Source: Actinacidiphila paucisporea
Lineage (GTDB): Bacteria; Actinomycetota; Actinomycetes; Streptomycetales; Streptomycetaceae
DNA: 64,000 nucleotides
Reading direction: 5' to 3'
Assembly (NCBI RefSeq): GCF_900142575.1
Contig: NZ_FRBI01000003.1
Coordinates: 291,926 to 355,925, forward strand
The position numbers and the translations under genes were made by a program. How positions within the stretch are numbered: position 1 is the first letter of the stretch; every line of letters starts with the position of its first letter. The notes beneath the pieces were generated by a model. It was not told where the DNA came from. It worked only from the letters and a program-made list of their open reading frames with translations, and did no database searches. This document shows, piece after piece, positions 41,871 through 50,185 of the stretch.

Positions 41871-42605
41871 TCACCACGGCACCACCCCGTCATCGTCGAA
41901 GAACGCGCCGGTCGGGCCGTCGTCGGGGAGGGACGCGAGCCGAATCGCGATCGCCGCGCCCTGTTCGGGGGTGCGCACGCCGCGGAGGCCGTTGAGGTCG
42001 GTCGCGCAGTAGCCGGGGCAGGCGGCGTTGATCAGGATGTTCGTGTCCCGCAGCTCCTTGGCGTACTGGACGGTCACAGCGTTGAGGAACGTCTTCGACG
42101 GTGCGTACGCCGCGGAGATCGGCCCTGTCTCCTCGCCGGAAGCGCTCTGCTTGGTGAGCGACCCGACGCTGCTGGACATGTTGACGATCCGCGGCGAGGC
42201 GGAACGGCGCAGCAGCGGCAGCAGCGCGTTGGTGACACGGATGACGCCGATCACGTTGGTCTCCACGGCCGTCCGTACGGTCGAGGGGTCGACCGTGGTG
42301 GGCGTCTGCGGCATGCCGCCGGTCACTCCGGCGTTGTTGACCAGGACGTCGAGGCGGCCGGCCCGCTCCTCCACCAGCCGGGCGGCGGCCGCCACGCTCG
42401 CGTCGTCCGTCACGTCGAGCGGCACGCCGAACGCGTCAGCGCCGCCCGCCCGCAGTTTCTGTACGGCGGCTTCCCGGCGTGCCCCGTCCCGGGCGCCGAC
42501 GCCGACGCTCCAGCCGAGAGCGCCCAGGCCCACCGCGATCTCGTACCCGATTCCCTTGTTCGCGCCGGTGACCAGCGCGATCGTCTGTCCGCTCATGCGG
42601 TCCAT
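41871..42605 (-). CDS. SDR-family NAD(P)-dependent oxidoreductase
   Basis: About 244 residues, classical SDR: IALVTGANKGIGYEIAVGLG, DVLVNNAGVTGGM, RIVNMSSSVGSL (catalytic Ser) and AAYAPSKTFLNAV (catalytic Tyr and Lys), ending FFDDDGVVPW. The sequence style is close to the SDR at 32193 (same TGANKGIG loop and VPW end), so the two are paralogues. The start may be ATG 42605 or ATG 42596; neither has a strong site. It is divergent from a LysR gene with a clear LysR-type palindrome between, so it is probably activated or repressed by that protein. The substrate is unknown. Confidence 0.9.
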   Translation of the reverse strand: MDRMSGQTIALVTGANKGIGYEIAVGLGALGWSVGVGARDGARREAAVQKLRAGGADAFGVPLDVTDDASVAAAARLVEERAGRLDVLVNNAGVTGGMPQTPTTVDPSTVRTAVETNVIGVIRVTNALLPLLRRSASPRIVNMSSSVGSLTKQSASGEETGPISAAYAPSKTFLNAVTVQYAKELRDTNILINAACPGYCATDLNGLRGVRTPEQGAAIAIRLASLPDDGPTGAFFDDDGVVPW

Positions 42606-42652
42606 CGTGTCCCGCACCCCCGCGACGCGGCCAACACCATCTGGGTAAGCGG

Positions 42653-42671
42653 CGATACCTCCCCGGTATCG
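42653..42671. promoter_or_regulatory. LysR-type binding site CGATACC-N5-GGTATCG
   Basis: A perfect 7-5-7 dyad containing the T-N11-A pattern of LysR sites (ATACC...GGTAT). It lies between the divergent SDR and LysR genes, 60 bases before the LysR start. Confidence 0.8.
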
Positions 42672-42730
42672 GACCAGCTCACTGCCGTCGTTTCCGCCGG
42701 CGCCGAGGCGGGGTCAGGTAACTTGGCGGC

Positions 42731-43579
42731 ATGGAGACGAGGGAGCTGCGGTACTTCGTCGCCGTCGCCGAGGAGTTGCACTTCGGGCGGGCGGCGCAGC
42801 GGCTCGGGATCGCCCAGCCTCCGCTGTCGCGGGCGATCCAGCAACTCGAACGCCGGCTCGGGGCCGCGCTGCTGGAACGCGGCAGCCGCGGTGTCACCCT
42901 GACCGACGCCGGGTCGGTGCTGCTGCGGGAGGGGCAGGCGGCCCTCGACGCGATCGACGCCGCCGAGCGCAGAACCCGCCGCGCCGCCCTCGCGCCGACC
43001 GGCCGACCCGGCGTGGTCCTCGTCACGAAGGCCGGAGCGACGGGCGAGCTACTGGCGAAACTGCTCGACGCCTACGCGGCCGAGCCCGGTGCGGTCGCCG
43101 TCGACGTGGTGCTGTGCGGGATCGGCGAGCAGGAGCGGCTGCTGCGGGACGGGCGGGCCGATGTGGCGCTGCTGCACCGGCCGTTCGACTCGACGGCCGG
43201 GCTCGACACGGAGGATCTGCACGCGGAGGGTCAGGTCGTGGTCCTTCCGGCCGGTCACCCCCTCACCGGCCGGACCCATGTGCGGATGTCCGACGTCGCC
43301 GCACTGCCCGGTCTGCCCATGCCCCGCTGGCCGAACCTCGACGGCACCTTCCCGGACGGTGCCGGCCCGCCGGTGCACAACCACACGCAACTGCTCCAAC
43401 TGGTCGCGCTCGGCCGTGCGTCGGCGATCCTGCCCGAGTCGGTGCGCCCCCAGCTGAGGAACGGCCTCGTCGCCGTCCCCGTAGCCGACGCACCGACGGT
43501 GACCACGGTGATCGCGTGGCCGCCCCACAGCCGCTCCCGAGCGGTCGCCGCCCTCGTCCGGGCGGCTACCCGTCTCTGA
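42731..43579 (+). CDS. LysR-family transcriptional regulator
   Basis: 282 residues. The N-terminal HTH is ELRYFVAVAEELHFGRAAQR, then LGIAQPPLSRAIQQLERRLG, then LLERGSRGVTLTDAGSVLL. The C-terminal effector domain is PBP2-like (VDVVLCGIGEQERLLRDGRA, then LPAGHPLTGRTHVRMSDVAA). It is slightly short but complete. It is transcribed away from the SDR gene, with a T-N11-A palindrome in the gap, the normal layout for a LysR activator and its target. The inducer is unknown. Confidence 0.93.
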   Translation: METRELRYFVAVAEELHFGRAAQRLGIAQPPLSRAIQQLERRLGAALLERGSRGVTLTDAGSVLLREGQAALDAIDAAERRTRRAALAPTGRPGVVLVTKAGATGELLAKLLDAYAAEPGAVAVDVVLCGIGEQERLLRDGRADVALLHRPFDSTAGLDTEDLHAEGQVVVLPAGHPLTGRTHVRMSDVAALPGLPMPRWPNLDGTFPDGAGPPVHNHTQLLQLVALGRASAILPESVRPQLRNGLVAVPVADAPTVTTVIAWPPHSRSRAVAALVRAATRL

Positions 43580-43702
43580 GGACTGCCGGACTGCCCACAG
43601 AAGGCGCGGTCCCGTCGGGTACGAAGTTTCCCCGCCGGTGGATGAGGCCGCTCCGGCCCGCGGTGGACCGGACCACTCCGGCCAATCGCCGGCGAGGAGG
43701 GA

Positions 43703-44536
43703 TCAGCGCAGGCCGGCGAAGAGGTCGTTCTCGGGTACGGCCGCGCCGGTGGTGTCCCGGACACGTACGAAGGTCTCCACGCCCATCAACTCGCCGAACC
43801 GCTCCTTGCCCATCTTGAGGAAGAAGATGTTCTCGCCCTGGCTGGCGTGCGCGGCCAGCGCGTCGAACTTCTGGCCGCTGAACGCGGTGGCGTCCACCCA
43901 CGTGGTGATCTCGTCGTCGGGGAGGCCGATCTTGGCCATCGCGGCGGCCTCGGCAGGATCCGGTTCGGGCATGTCCTCAGCGAACTCCCGCATGACCTCG
44001 CCGAACCGCTGCATCATCGAGCGGGGCGCTGTGGTCCAGTACACCTTCGGTGTCAGCGTGGTCATCTCCAGCGCCGCCATCGTGATGCGGTGGGCCTGGA
44101 TGTGGTCGGGATGGCCGTAGAAGCCGTTCTCGTCGTAGGTGACGACCACATCAGGTCGGTAGTGCCGCATGAGCTCAGCCAGTCGGGCGGCGCCTTCCTC
44201 GACCGGGGTCTGCCAGAAGGCCCCGGGGGCGTCGTTGCTCGGCCAGCCCATCATTCCCGAGTCGGCGTAGTCCAGCATCTCCAGATCGCTGATCTTCAGG
44301 ACGTCACAGCTGGCCTGGAGTTCCTGACGGCGCATCGCGGTGACCGCTGCCGGATCGTGCCCGGGGTCGCCGGGCTTCACGCCCTCCGGTCCGTCACCGC
44401 AACCGCCGTCGGTACACGTCACGAGAACCGTGCGGATGCCCTCCGCCGCGTACCGCGCGAGGATTCCGCCGGTTCCGGTGGCCTCGTCGTCGGGGTGGGC
44501 GTGTACTGCCATGAGCGTCAAGGGCCGGTCAGTCAT
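43703..44536 (-). CDS. PIG-L family deacetylase, mycothiol-S-conjugate amidase-like
   Basis: 277 residues. LMAVHAHPDDEATGTGGILA carries the zinc-binding AHPDDE motif of the LmbE/PIG-L family; VVVTYDENGFYGHPDHIQAH supplies the third zinc ligand (HPDH) and the YDENG/YGHPDH signature of Mca/MshB proteins. Mca cuts mycothiol-toxin conjugates and MshB deacetylates the mycothiol precursor; both act in the cytoplasm of actinobacteria. Length and motifs fit Mca-like enzymes slightly better. GGAGGAC precedes the ATG at 44536. No other mycothiol gene is adjacent, so the substrate could be another N-acetyl sugar. Confidence 0.88.
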   Translation of the reverse strand: MTDRPLTLMAVHAHPDDEATGTGGILARYAAEGIRTVLVTCTDGGCGDGPEGVKPGDPGHDPAAVTAMRRQELQASCDVLKISDLEMLDYADSGMMGWPSNDAPGAFWQTPVEEGAARLAELMRHYRPDVVVTYDENGFYGHPDHIQAHRITMAALEMTTLTPKVYWTTAPRSMMQRFGEVMREFAEDMPEPDPAEAAAMAKIGLPDDEITTWVDATAFSGQKFDALAAHASQGENIFFLKMGKERFGELMGVETFVRVRDTTGAAVPENDLFAGLR

Positions 44537-44882
44537 GAAACAGTCCTCCTGCGGAGATACGTCTTGGTCCGAAGCGCGTAGCGTGCTTACCACGATGCCG
44601 GGGCAGGGCCCGGCGAGACGGGCGACCCTGCGGCCTCCGTCTTCCCCGCCCGTGCGGCGCCGCTCCCTCGGCCAATGCAACCGCGCCGGCCGGACCGGCT
44701 GTTCCCGGCACGGCCGGGCGACCGTCCGGGCGGCACAGCGAACGAGGCCCAGGCGCAACCCTGCGGAACCGGCTGTGGCGCAGTCGGCCGACCGATGACT
44801 GCCGTGTCCGGCGCCCGCCTGATTCCTGGAAAGTCCCGGCCTCTCGTGAACCCAACCCCGTTGTGCCGCAATAGGGGGAGTG
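44537..44882. other. Intergenic region between divergent genes
   Basis: 346 bases, no gene seen. It holds the promoters of the PIG-L gene and of the sigma/ABC operon. A G-run (GGGGGA) before 44883 is the ribosome site of the sigma gene. Confidence 0.5.
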
Positions 44883-45467
44883 ATGGACGACGACGAGCTG
44901 ATCGCCCGCCTGGCCGGCGGCGACGAGAGTGCGCTCCGCGAGCTGTTCGGCCGGCATGCGCCGTGGCTGGCGGCGCGGCTCCGCACGGCGCTGCCGGCCC
45001 GGGACGTCGAGGACGTGCTGCAAGAGACGTTCCTGGCGGTCTGGCGCAGTGCGCGGGACTACCGTCCGCAGGGATCGGCGGGCGGCTGGCTTTGGGTGAT
45101 AGCCCGTCGGCAGGCAGCCGGGTGGCTGCGCCGCCATGCCCGTGACGCGAGCCCGGTCGACACCGCCGCTCTCGACGACACCGCTCTCGACGGCGCCCTG
45201 GCGACGGCGGGACGGGCTGCCGCCAGGGACCCGGTGGAGGCCGTGATGGCGCGGAGCGACCTGGCCGCCGCCCTGGCGGTGCTCGGCCCGCAGGGCAGCC
45301 CCGAGCGGGAGGTCTGGCGGCTGCTGTACGTGGAGGATCAGCCGGTCGCGCAGGTGGCGGAGCTGATGGGCGTGCCCCAGGGCACGGTCAAGAGCCGGGC
45401 CCACCGGGTGCGGCGGCTGATGAGGACGGCGCTGGTCGGGCGTGCGACACAGGAGGAGGGGCTGTGA
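44883..45467 (+). CDS. ECF-family RNA polymerase sigma factor, first gene of a five-gene operon
   Basis: 194 residues. Sigma2: DELIARLAGGDESALRELFG, then DVEDVLQETFLAVWRSARDY and GWLWVIARRQAAGWLRRHAR. Sigma4: ALAVLGPQGSPEREVWRLLY, then VAELMGVPQGTVKSRAHRVR. This is a plain two-domain ECF factor. A GTG directly precedes the ATG; either may be used. Its stop overlaps the start of the next gene (GTGA), and the whole set of five genes is chained this way. In such operons the second gene, a membrane protein, often controls the sigma factor, and the ABC genes are its targets. Confidence 0.92.
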   Translation: MDDDELIARLAGGDESALRELFGRHAPWLAARLRTALPARDVEDVLQETFLAVWRSARDYRPQGSAGGWLWVIARRQAAGWLRRHARDASPVDTAALDDTALDGALATAGRAAARDPVEAVMARSDLAAALAVLGPQGSPEREVWRLLYVEDQPVAQVAELMGVPQGTVKSRAHRVRRLMRTALVGRATQEEGL

Positions 45468-46267
45468 GGGAGGCGCCGCGTGACGCGCACGGTACGGGTA
45501 CGGGTGGTACGGCCCCCGACGGTCTTGACGGCGTGGCCTCGGACGCCGCGAGTCCTGGCGATAGTACTCCGGACGTCGTGGATCGGGGCGGCGTCGACCT
45601 GGATCGGGTGTGGCTGGGCGTGGCCGCCCGGGTGTGGCACCGAGAGCCGGGCCGGGTCGAGCGCCTGGCCGCCCGTCTGCTGCGCTCGCCCGGTCTGGCC
45701 CGGGCGCTGCTGACCACGCCGTCGCTGCTGCTGCCGTGGCTGCTCGCCACAGTCGTGGTGTTCGCCGCCGGGGCCGTGGCAACCGCCGGAACCGGGCAGC
45801 CGGTGGTGGCGCTGGCCGCACCCGCGTTGACCGGGGCCGCCGTCGCCTACTCGTACGGCCCAGGTCTCGACCCGGCCTGGGAGCTGTCGCGCACGATGGC
45901 GGTCAGCGATCGGATGGTTCTGCTGGCCCGGGTCCTCGCGGTATTCGCGGTCAACGCCCTGCTGGCCTTGGCCGCCTCGGCGGTGTCGGCCACCGCGGCG
46001 GGCATCGCCTTCGGCTGGCTGGTGCCGATGGCCGCCGTGTCGGCGCTCGCCCTTGCCGTGGCCACAGTGGCCGAGTCGGCGAACAGCGGGGTCGCCGCCG
46101 CTCTGTCCGTATGGACCATCACCGTGGTCGGGAGCCAGTCCGCCACCGGACAGGTGGCCGCCGCCATCACCCGGTCCGCCCTCGTACTGCCCTATCTGGC
46201 CGTCGCTGCCTGCTGCGTCGCCGTCGCCGTACTGCACACCACCAGGACAACGAAGGGAACCCGGTGA
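45464..46267 (+). CDS. Polytopic membrane protein (anti-sigma or transporter subunit candidate)
   Basis: 267 residues. The cytosolic N terminus of about 80 residues is polar and acidic, then helical (VWLGVAARVWHREPGRVERL). Six hydrophobic segments follow (PSLLLPWLLATVVVFAAGAV, VLAVFAVNALLALAASAVSA, and LVLPYLAVAACCVAVAV at the end). There is no zinc-finger HxxxCxxC motif of classical anti-sigma factors. Position right after the sigma gene with overlapping codons suggests that it regulates the sigma factor or forms part of the ABC system. Function is not recognised from sequence alone. Confidence 0.7.
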   Translation: MREAPRDAHGTGTGGTAPDGLDGVASDAASPGDSTPDVVDRGGVDLDRVWLGVAARVWHREPGRVERLAARLLRSPGLARALLTTPSLLLPWLLATVVVFAAGAVATAGTGQPVVALAAPALTGAAVAYSYGPGLDPAWELSRTMAVSDRMVLLARVLAVFAVNALLALAASAVSATAAGIAFGWLVPMAAVSALALAVATVAESANSGVAAALSVWTITVVGSQSATGQVAAAITRSALVLPYLAVAACCVAVAVLHTTRTTKGTR

Positions 46268-47007
46268 ACATCGAGATCACGGATCTGACCAGACGGTTCG
46301 GCCGCACCCGGGCGGTGGACTGCGTGGACCTGACCACGGGGACGGGCGTGTTCGGCCTGCTCGGCCCCAACGGCGCGGGCAAGACCTCGCTGCTGCGGAT
46401 GCTGGCCACGGTCATCCGGCCGAGTTCGGGCAGCATGCGCCTGCTGGAGCAGGATCCGGCCGGGCACGGACCGCGCAGGGAGATCCGGCGTAAGCTCGGC
46501 TATTTGCCGCAGAACCTGGGCTACTACCCCGGGTTCACCGTGGTGGAGTTCGTCGAGTACTTCGCGCTGCTCAAGGAGATGCCGCCGCGCCAGGTGCCCC
46601 GGGCGGTCGCCGCTGCCGTGGAGCGGGTCGGCCTGGGCGACAAGGCCAAGGCGAAACTGCGCACCCTGTCCGGAGGGATGCTGCGACGGGCCGGGATCGC
46701 ACAGGCCATCGTCAATGAGCCGGAACTCCTGCTCTTCGACGAGCCGACGGCCGGGCTCGACCCCGAGCAGCGCGTTGAGTTCCGTTCCCTGGTACGGGAG
46801 TTGGGGCAGCGCTCGACTGTCGTGGTCAGCACCCACCTGGTCGAGGACGTGGGCGCCGCCTGTGCCGAGGTCGCCCTCATGCACCAGGGAAGGATCGCCT
46901 TCCAGGGCACCCCCGACGAGCTCGTCGCCCGCGGTGCGGGACACGGCACCGGCGACGCACCGCTGGAGCGCGGTTACAGCGCGGTCCTCGCGGCGGCGCG
47001 CGCATGA
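46264..47007 (+). CDS. ABC transporter ATP-binding protein
   Basis: 247 residues from a GTG overlapping the preceding stop. Walker A is LLGPNGAGKTSLLRML, the Q loop is KLGYLPQNLGYYPGF, the signature is LRTLSGGMLRRAGIAQAI, Walker B is ELLLFDEPTAGLDPEQ, and the switch His is in VVVSTHLVEDV. It groups with DrrA/CcmA-like exporters of the ABC-2 type, which drive export or membrane-protein processing from the cytoplasmic face. It works with the membrane genes on both sides; the substrate is unknown. Confidence 0.95.
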   Translation: MNIEITDLTRRFGRTRAVDCVDLTTGTGVFGLLGPNGAGKTSLLRMLATVIRPSSGSMRLLEQDPAGHGPRREIRRKLGYLPQNLGYYPGFTVVEFVEYFALLKEMPPRQVPRAVAAAVERVGLGDKAKAKLRTLSGGMLRRAGIAQAIVNEPELLLFDEPTAGLDPEQRVEFRSLVRELGQRSTVVVSTHLVEDVGAACAEVALMHQGRIAFQGTPDELVARGAGHGTGDAPLERGYSAVLAAARA

Positions 47008-48578
47008 GCGCCGGCACGGTCCCGGCGCGCGGCGCCAGGCGACCGCTGAGCCCGAGGGTCCCGGAGGTGTTCACACTCTCCGCTGTCCGGCTGCTGCGAC
47101 TGGAACTGCGCCGCTGCACGATGATGTGGATGGTGCCGCTGGCACTGCTGGCCTTCTGGCTGGACACCTATCGGGGCAGCATGGCACTGCCGCCGCTGTG
47201 GAGCTCACGCACGCTGATCCTGCGCCGGGGCGCGGCCCTCGACGACTTCGCTCCCTTCGTTGTGGGGGCGGCTGCCTGGGTCGGGGGCCGCGACCGAAGA
47301 CGCGGTATCGGGGAGCAGGTGGACATCACCCCTCTGCCACGCTGGGCGGGCCGACTTGCCACCTGGGCGGCGACCGCCGGCTGGGCACTGGGGGCCTACC
47401 TGGCCTGCGTGGGCTTCCTGTACGGGGCGATCGCCTGGCAGGGCGCCGCCGGCCGCCCGCTGTGGTGGCCGGTTGTGGTGGGCGCCGTCGCGCTGGCGGC
47501 GTTCAGCGCCTTGGGGTTCGCCGCCGGAGTGCTGATCCCGAGCCGGTTCACCGCGCCGCTGGCGGCGATCGTCACCGCCCTTGTGCTGCGCCAGACCCTG
47601 CGCAGCGGCAGCGGCGGCCGGTACGCCCTGCTCTCACCGGTGACCTCGCCCGCGTACTCGCAGGCTCCGCCCCGGGCCGACGCGGGTGTCTTCCATCCCT
47701 ACCTGCCCGACCTCTCCCTCACGCAACTGCTCTTCTTCGGCGGCCTGACCGTCGCCGCGCTCGGCGTGCTGGGGGTGCAGGCCGTCTGCGGCGGACCCCT
47801 GGCGCGTCGCCTCGCGGCGGCCGTCGTCGCCGTCGGCCTCGCTTCGTCCGCAACCGGGACCGCCCTGGTCGGGACCGCCCGGGTGGAGGCGAACGGCGTG
47901 GTCGTACCCGCCCTGCACGACGCGGCCGACGACCGTCCCCTCGCCTACACGCCGGTGTGCGGCGGCTCCGCGATCCGGGTCTGCCTCAATCCCGTCTACC
48001 GGGCGTACCTGCCGACCGTGTCCGCGGCCCTGGATCCGCTGCTGCGTGAGGTGGCCGGGCTGCCGGGCGCGCCCGTGCGCGTCGACCAGGTCGCGTTGTC
48101 CGGGCAGCACGCACCGCTCGCCACGGCGACCGTCAGCGGTACGCCGCCTGTGGTCCGTCTGGCCCTCGACATCGGCTACGACGGCGCGGTGTGGATCGGA
48201 CCCGGCCCCTCAGGAAAGGCGCCCCGCGACCGCTGCTGCACCTCCCAGCAGATGTGGACCAGCGTCCCCCGGCTCGCCGCGGAGGTGCTGCCCCCGGTCG
48301 CCGGCGTGGTCGTCGACCATCTCGTCGGCCACACCGACCCGGCGCAGCAGGCGGTCTCGGACGGGCTGCTGCGGGCGGTCGGGATACCGCTGGGCACCTT
48401 GGCGGTCTACTCCCGAACCGACGGGACGCTGGCTGCCCTGCTGCCCCGGCCCGGAACCCCGGCGTATGCCGCGGGCGGCCGATTCGCCGCGCTGTCCGCG
48501 GCCGACCGGCACGCCTGGCTGACCGCCCACCTCGCCGGACTACGCGACGGCAGCGTCGCCCTGGAGCAACTGCCGTGA
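47004..48578 (+). CDS. ABC-2-like membrane protein with large extracytoplasmic domain
   Basis: 524 residues. Six hydrophobic segments lie in the first 300 residues (MMWMVPLALLAFWLDTYRGS, WAATAGWALGAYLACVGFLY, PVVVGAVALAAFSALGFAAG, LLFFGGLTVAALGVLGVQAV). Then comes a soluble part of about 220 residues with spaced cysteines (YTPVCGGSAIRVCLNPVYRA, DRCCTSQQMWT). The start overlaps the ATPase stop (ATGA). A permease with a fused globular domain of this size is unusual for ABC-2 exporters; the domain may be an extracytoplasmic peptidase- or sensor-like module. It contains VVVDHLVGHTD but no full HExxH motif. Confidence 0.75.
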   Translation: MSAGTVPARGARRPLSPRVPEVFTLSAVRLLRLELRRCTMMWMVPLALLAFWLDTYRGSMALPPLWSSRTLILRRGAALDDFAPFVVGAAAWVGGRDRRRGIGEQVDITPLPRWAGRLATWAATAGWALGAYLACVGFLYGAIAWQGAAGRPLWWPVVVGAVALAAFSALGFAAGVLIPSRFTAPLAAIVTALVLRQTLRSGSGGRYALLSPVTSPAYSQAPPRADAGVFHPYLPDLSLTQLLFFGGLTVAALGVLGVQAVCGGPLARRLAAAVVAVGLASSATGTALVGTARVEANGVVVPALHDAADDRPLAYTPVCGGSAIRVCLNPVYRAYLPTVSAALDPLLREVAGLPGAPVRVDQVALSGQHAPLATATVSGTPPVVRLALDIGYDGAVWIGPGPSGKAPRDRCCTSQQMWTSVPRLAAEVLPPVAGVVVDHLVGHTDPAQQAVSDGLLRAVGIPLGTLAVYSRTDGTLAALLPRPGTPAYAAGGRFAALSAADRHAWLTAHLAGLRDGSVALEQLP

Positions 48579-49222
48579 CCCGTACGATCCCCGAGGCCGA
48601 CCTGGCCGGGCCGCGGCGGACGGGCCCTCGGCTGACACGGCTGCACCTGATGAGCCGCCAGGTCCCGGGAGCGCTCACCGTACTGGCCTGCTGCGCCGCG
48701 CTGCTGTGGATCGTGCTGCACACGCACTGGATACGGGGCGACGACCACGCCGCCGACCAGCAGATATTGCTGCTGATCGAGGACGGGGCCGCGTCCGTCG
48801 TGGCCGTCGCCGCCCGCAACCCGTTCGGCGAGAGCGAGCGAACGACCGGCCGCCTGCTGCCGCTGCTGCGGCTCGGCGCTGCCCTGTTGCTGAGCGCAGC
48901 CGCCGTCGGCGCCCTGGTGCTCGGCGCCGTGGCCGGGCGGCTGCCGGGCGGCTGGTTCGAGATGCTGCGCGACGTCGCCGGGCTTGCCGGTGCCGGGCTG
49001 ATCACCGCCGCCGCCGTCGGCGGCGCCCTCGCCTGGACCGGCCCGCTCGCCTACACCGTGGTGGCCGAGTTCGCGCTCATGGAGGACTGGCAGACCCCGT
49101 GGATGTGGCCGGCCCGACCTGCGCACGATCTGGGGGCGTGGCTGTGCGCCGGCCTGGCCTTCGCCGCCGGGACAGCGGTCATCGCCGCCCGCGGCCCCAG
49201 GGAAACGGGCGGCGACTCGTAG
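48575..49222 (+). CDS. Membrane protein, last gene of the sigma/ABC operon
   Basis: 215 residues from a GTG that overlaps the preceding stop. About four hydrophobic segments: PGALTVLACCAALLWIVLHT, LGAALLLSAAAVGALVLGAV, DVAGLAGAGLITAAAVGGAL and AWLCAGLAFAAGTAVIAARG. Small, no known motif. It is likely a further subunit of the transport or signalling complex encoded upstream, since all five genes are translationally coupled and probably made in fixed ratio. I do not recognise the family. Confidence 0.7.
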   Translation: MTRTIPEADLAGPRRTGPRLTRLHLMSRQVPGALTVLACCAALLWIVLHTHWIRGDDHAADQQILLLIEDGAASVVAVAARNPFGESERTTGRLLPLLRLGAALLLSAAAVGALVLGAVAGRLPGGWFEMLRDVAGLAGAGLITAAAVGGALAWTGPLAYTVVAEFALMEDWQTPWMWPARPAHDLGAWLCAGLAFAAGTAVIAARGPRETGGDS

Positions 49223-49368
49223 GCCTTCTGCTCTCGCCGGGCCGCATGGGTGTGTGCATCCCGCGTGATCATGGTGGTACTCGGGTGCACGGCTCCCGGG
49301 GCGTGCGCGTCTCTTCGACGACTGGGCCCGGTTCCGCCCGGTGGCGCGGGCAGGGCGGGGCCGCCGTG

Positions 49369-50091
49369 TCAGGAGGGGAGGCGGTTCAGGGCTGCGGTGG
49401 CGATGCCTTTGACGTAGCTCGGGGCGTCTGTGGGCTGGCCGGTGAGCTCGACGATGGCGACCCTGGTGCCGCTGCGAAGGACCGCGACGCCGCCGGCGAC
49501 GGTGCCGTCGCCGCTGTAGGACGGGTACCAGTGGCCGGTACCGCCGTTGACGGAGAGGGTGTGCGCCGCGCCGTAGTGCCAGTGGCCGGCCGGCTCGTCC
49601 TGGCAGTCCCGCACCAGCGCGTCGAGCTGCTTCTGGTAGGTGCTCGCCGAGCTGCTGGTGGCAGCACTCGCGGCCGACTCGACCAGCAGCCCTCGGGTGT
49701 CGAAGGTCCAGGTCACCGACGCGTACGCGGTGGCCTTGCCCTTGGTCAGGCCGTGCATCGTCTCCTCGCCCGAGCACGCCGAGAGCCCCTGGCTCCCGGC
49801 CAGCGACACGGTCGCGCCGACCGGACCGAGGCCCTGCTGGAAGAAGTCCTCGCTCTGGACGAGGGCGGCGGAGCCGAGTCCGGGCACGGCGACCGCGACC
49901 GCAGCCGGCTGGGCGGTGACAGGGCGGGCGGCGACCGCGGTGCGGTGCGCGGCGTCGTGCGCGGCCCCGTCGGCGGTGGCCGGCTGGACGCCCACGACGC
50001 CGACCGTGATCAGTGCGGCGGTGAAGCAGGCCGCGGCGGCGACACGCTTGCGGCGAACGGGCTTCTGCTGGACGGCCTGGTTCTCGGTCAT
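49369..50091 (-). CDS. Secreted sensor-like protein, paralogue of the 50186 gene
   Basis: 240 residues. N-terminal export signal RRKRVAAAACFTAALITVGV with cleavage near PATADGA, then an Ala-rich linker and a compact domain. That domain contains LSACSGEETMHGL, LVRDCQDEPAGHWHYG and GGVAVLRSGTRVAIVELTGQ. The motif CQDEPxGHWxYG and the VLRSG strand occur again in the protein encoded at 50186-51019, so the two are duplicates that diverged. Both have two conserved cysteines. The fold resembles PknH-type extracellular sensor domains; the ligand is unknown. It ends 146 bases from the stop of the sigma/ABC operon, which is convergent. Confidence 0.8.
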   Translation of the reverse strand: MTENQAVQQKPVRRKRVAAAACFTAALITVGVVGVQPATADGAAHDAAHRTAVAARPVTAQPAAVAVAVPGLGSAALVQSEDFFQQGLGPVGATVSLAGSQGLSACSGEETMHGLTKGKATAYASVTWTFDTRGLLVESAASAATSSSASTYQKQLDALVRDCQDEPAGHWHYGAAHTLSVNGGTGHWYPSYSGDGTVAGGVAVLRSGTRVAIVELTGQPTDAPSYVKGIATAALNRLPS

Positions 50092-50185
50092 CTGGTCCCC
50101 CTGCTGGTCGGGACGCCTGCTGCGTCCTCGTACAACCGGGGAGATGACGCCGGGAAAGGGAAAGTTGGAGCCCTGACCCGCTGTT

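Noticed and set aside
38461-42012. 1,183-codon plus-strand frame across several genes
   Set aside because: It runs out of frame through the phosphoesterase-like gene and antisense to the beta-helix gene; low-complexity Arg/Gly content.
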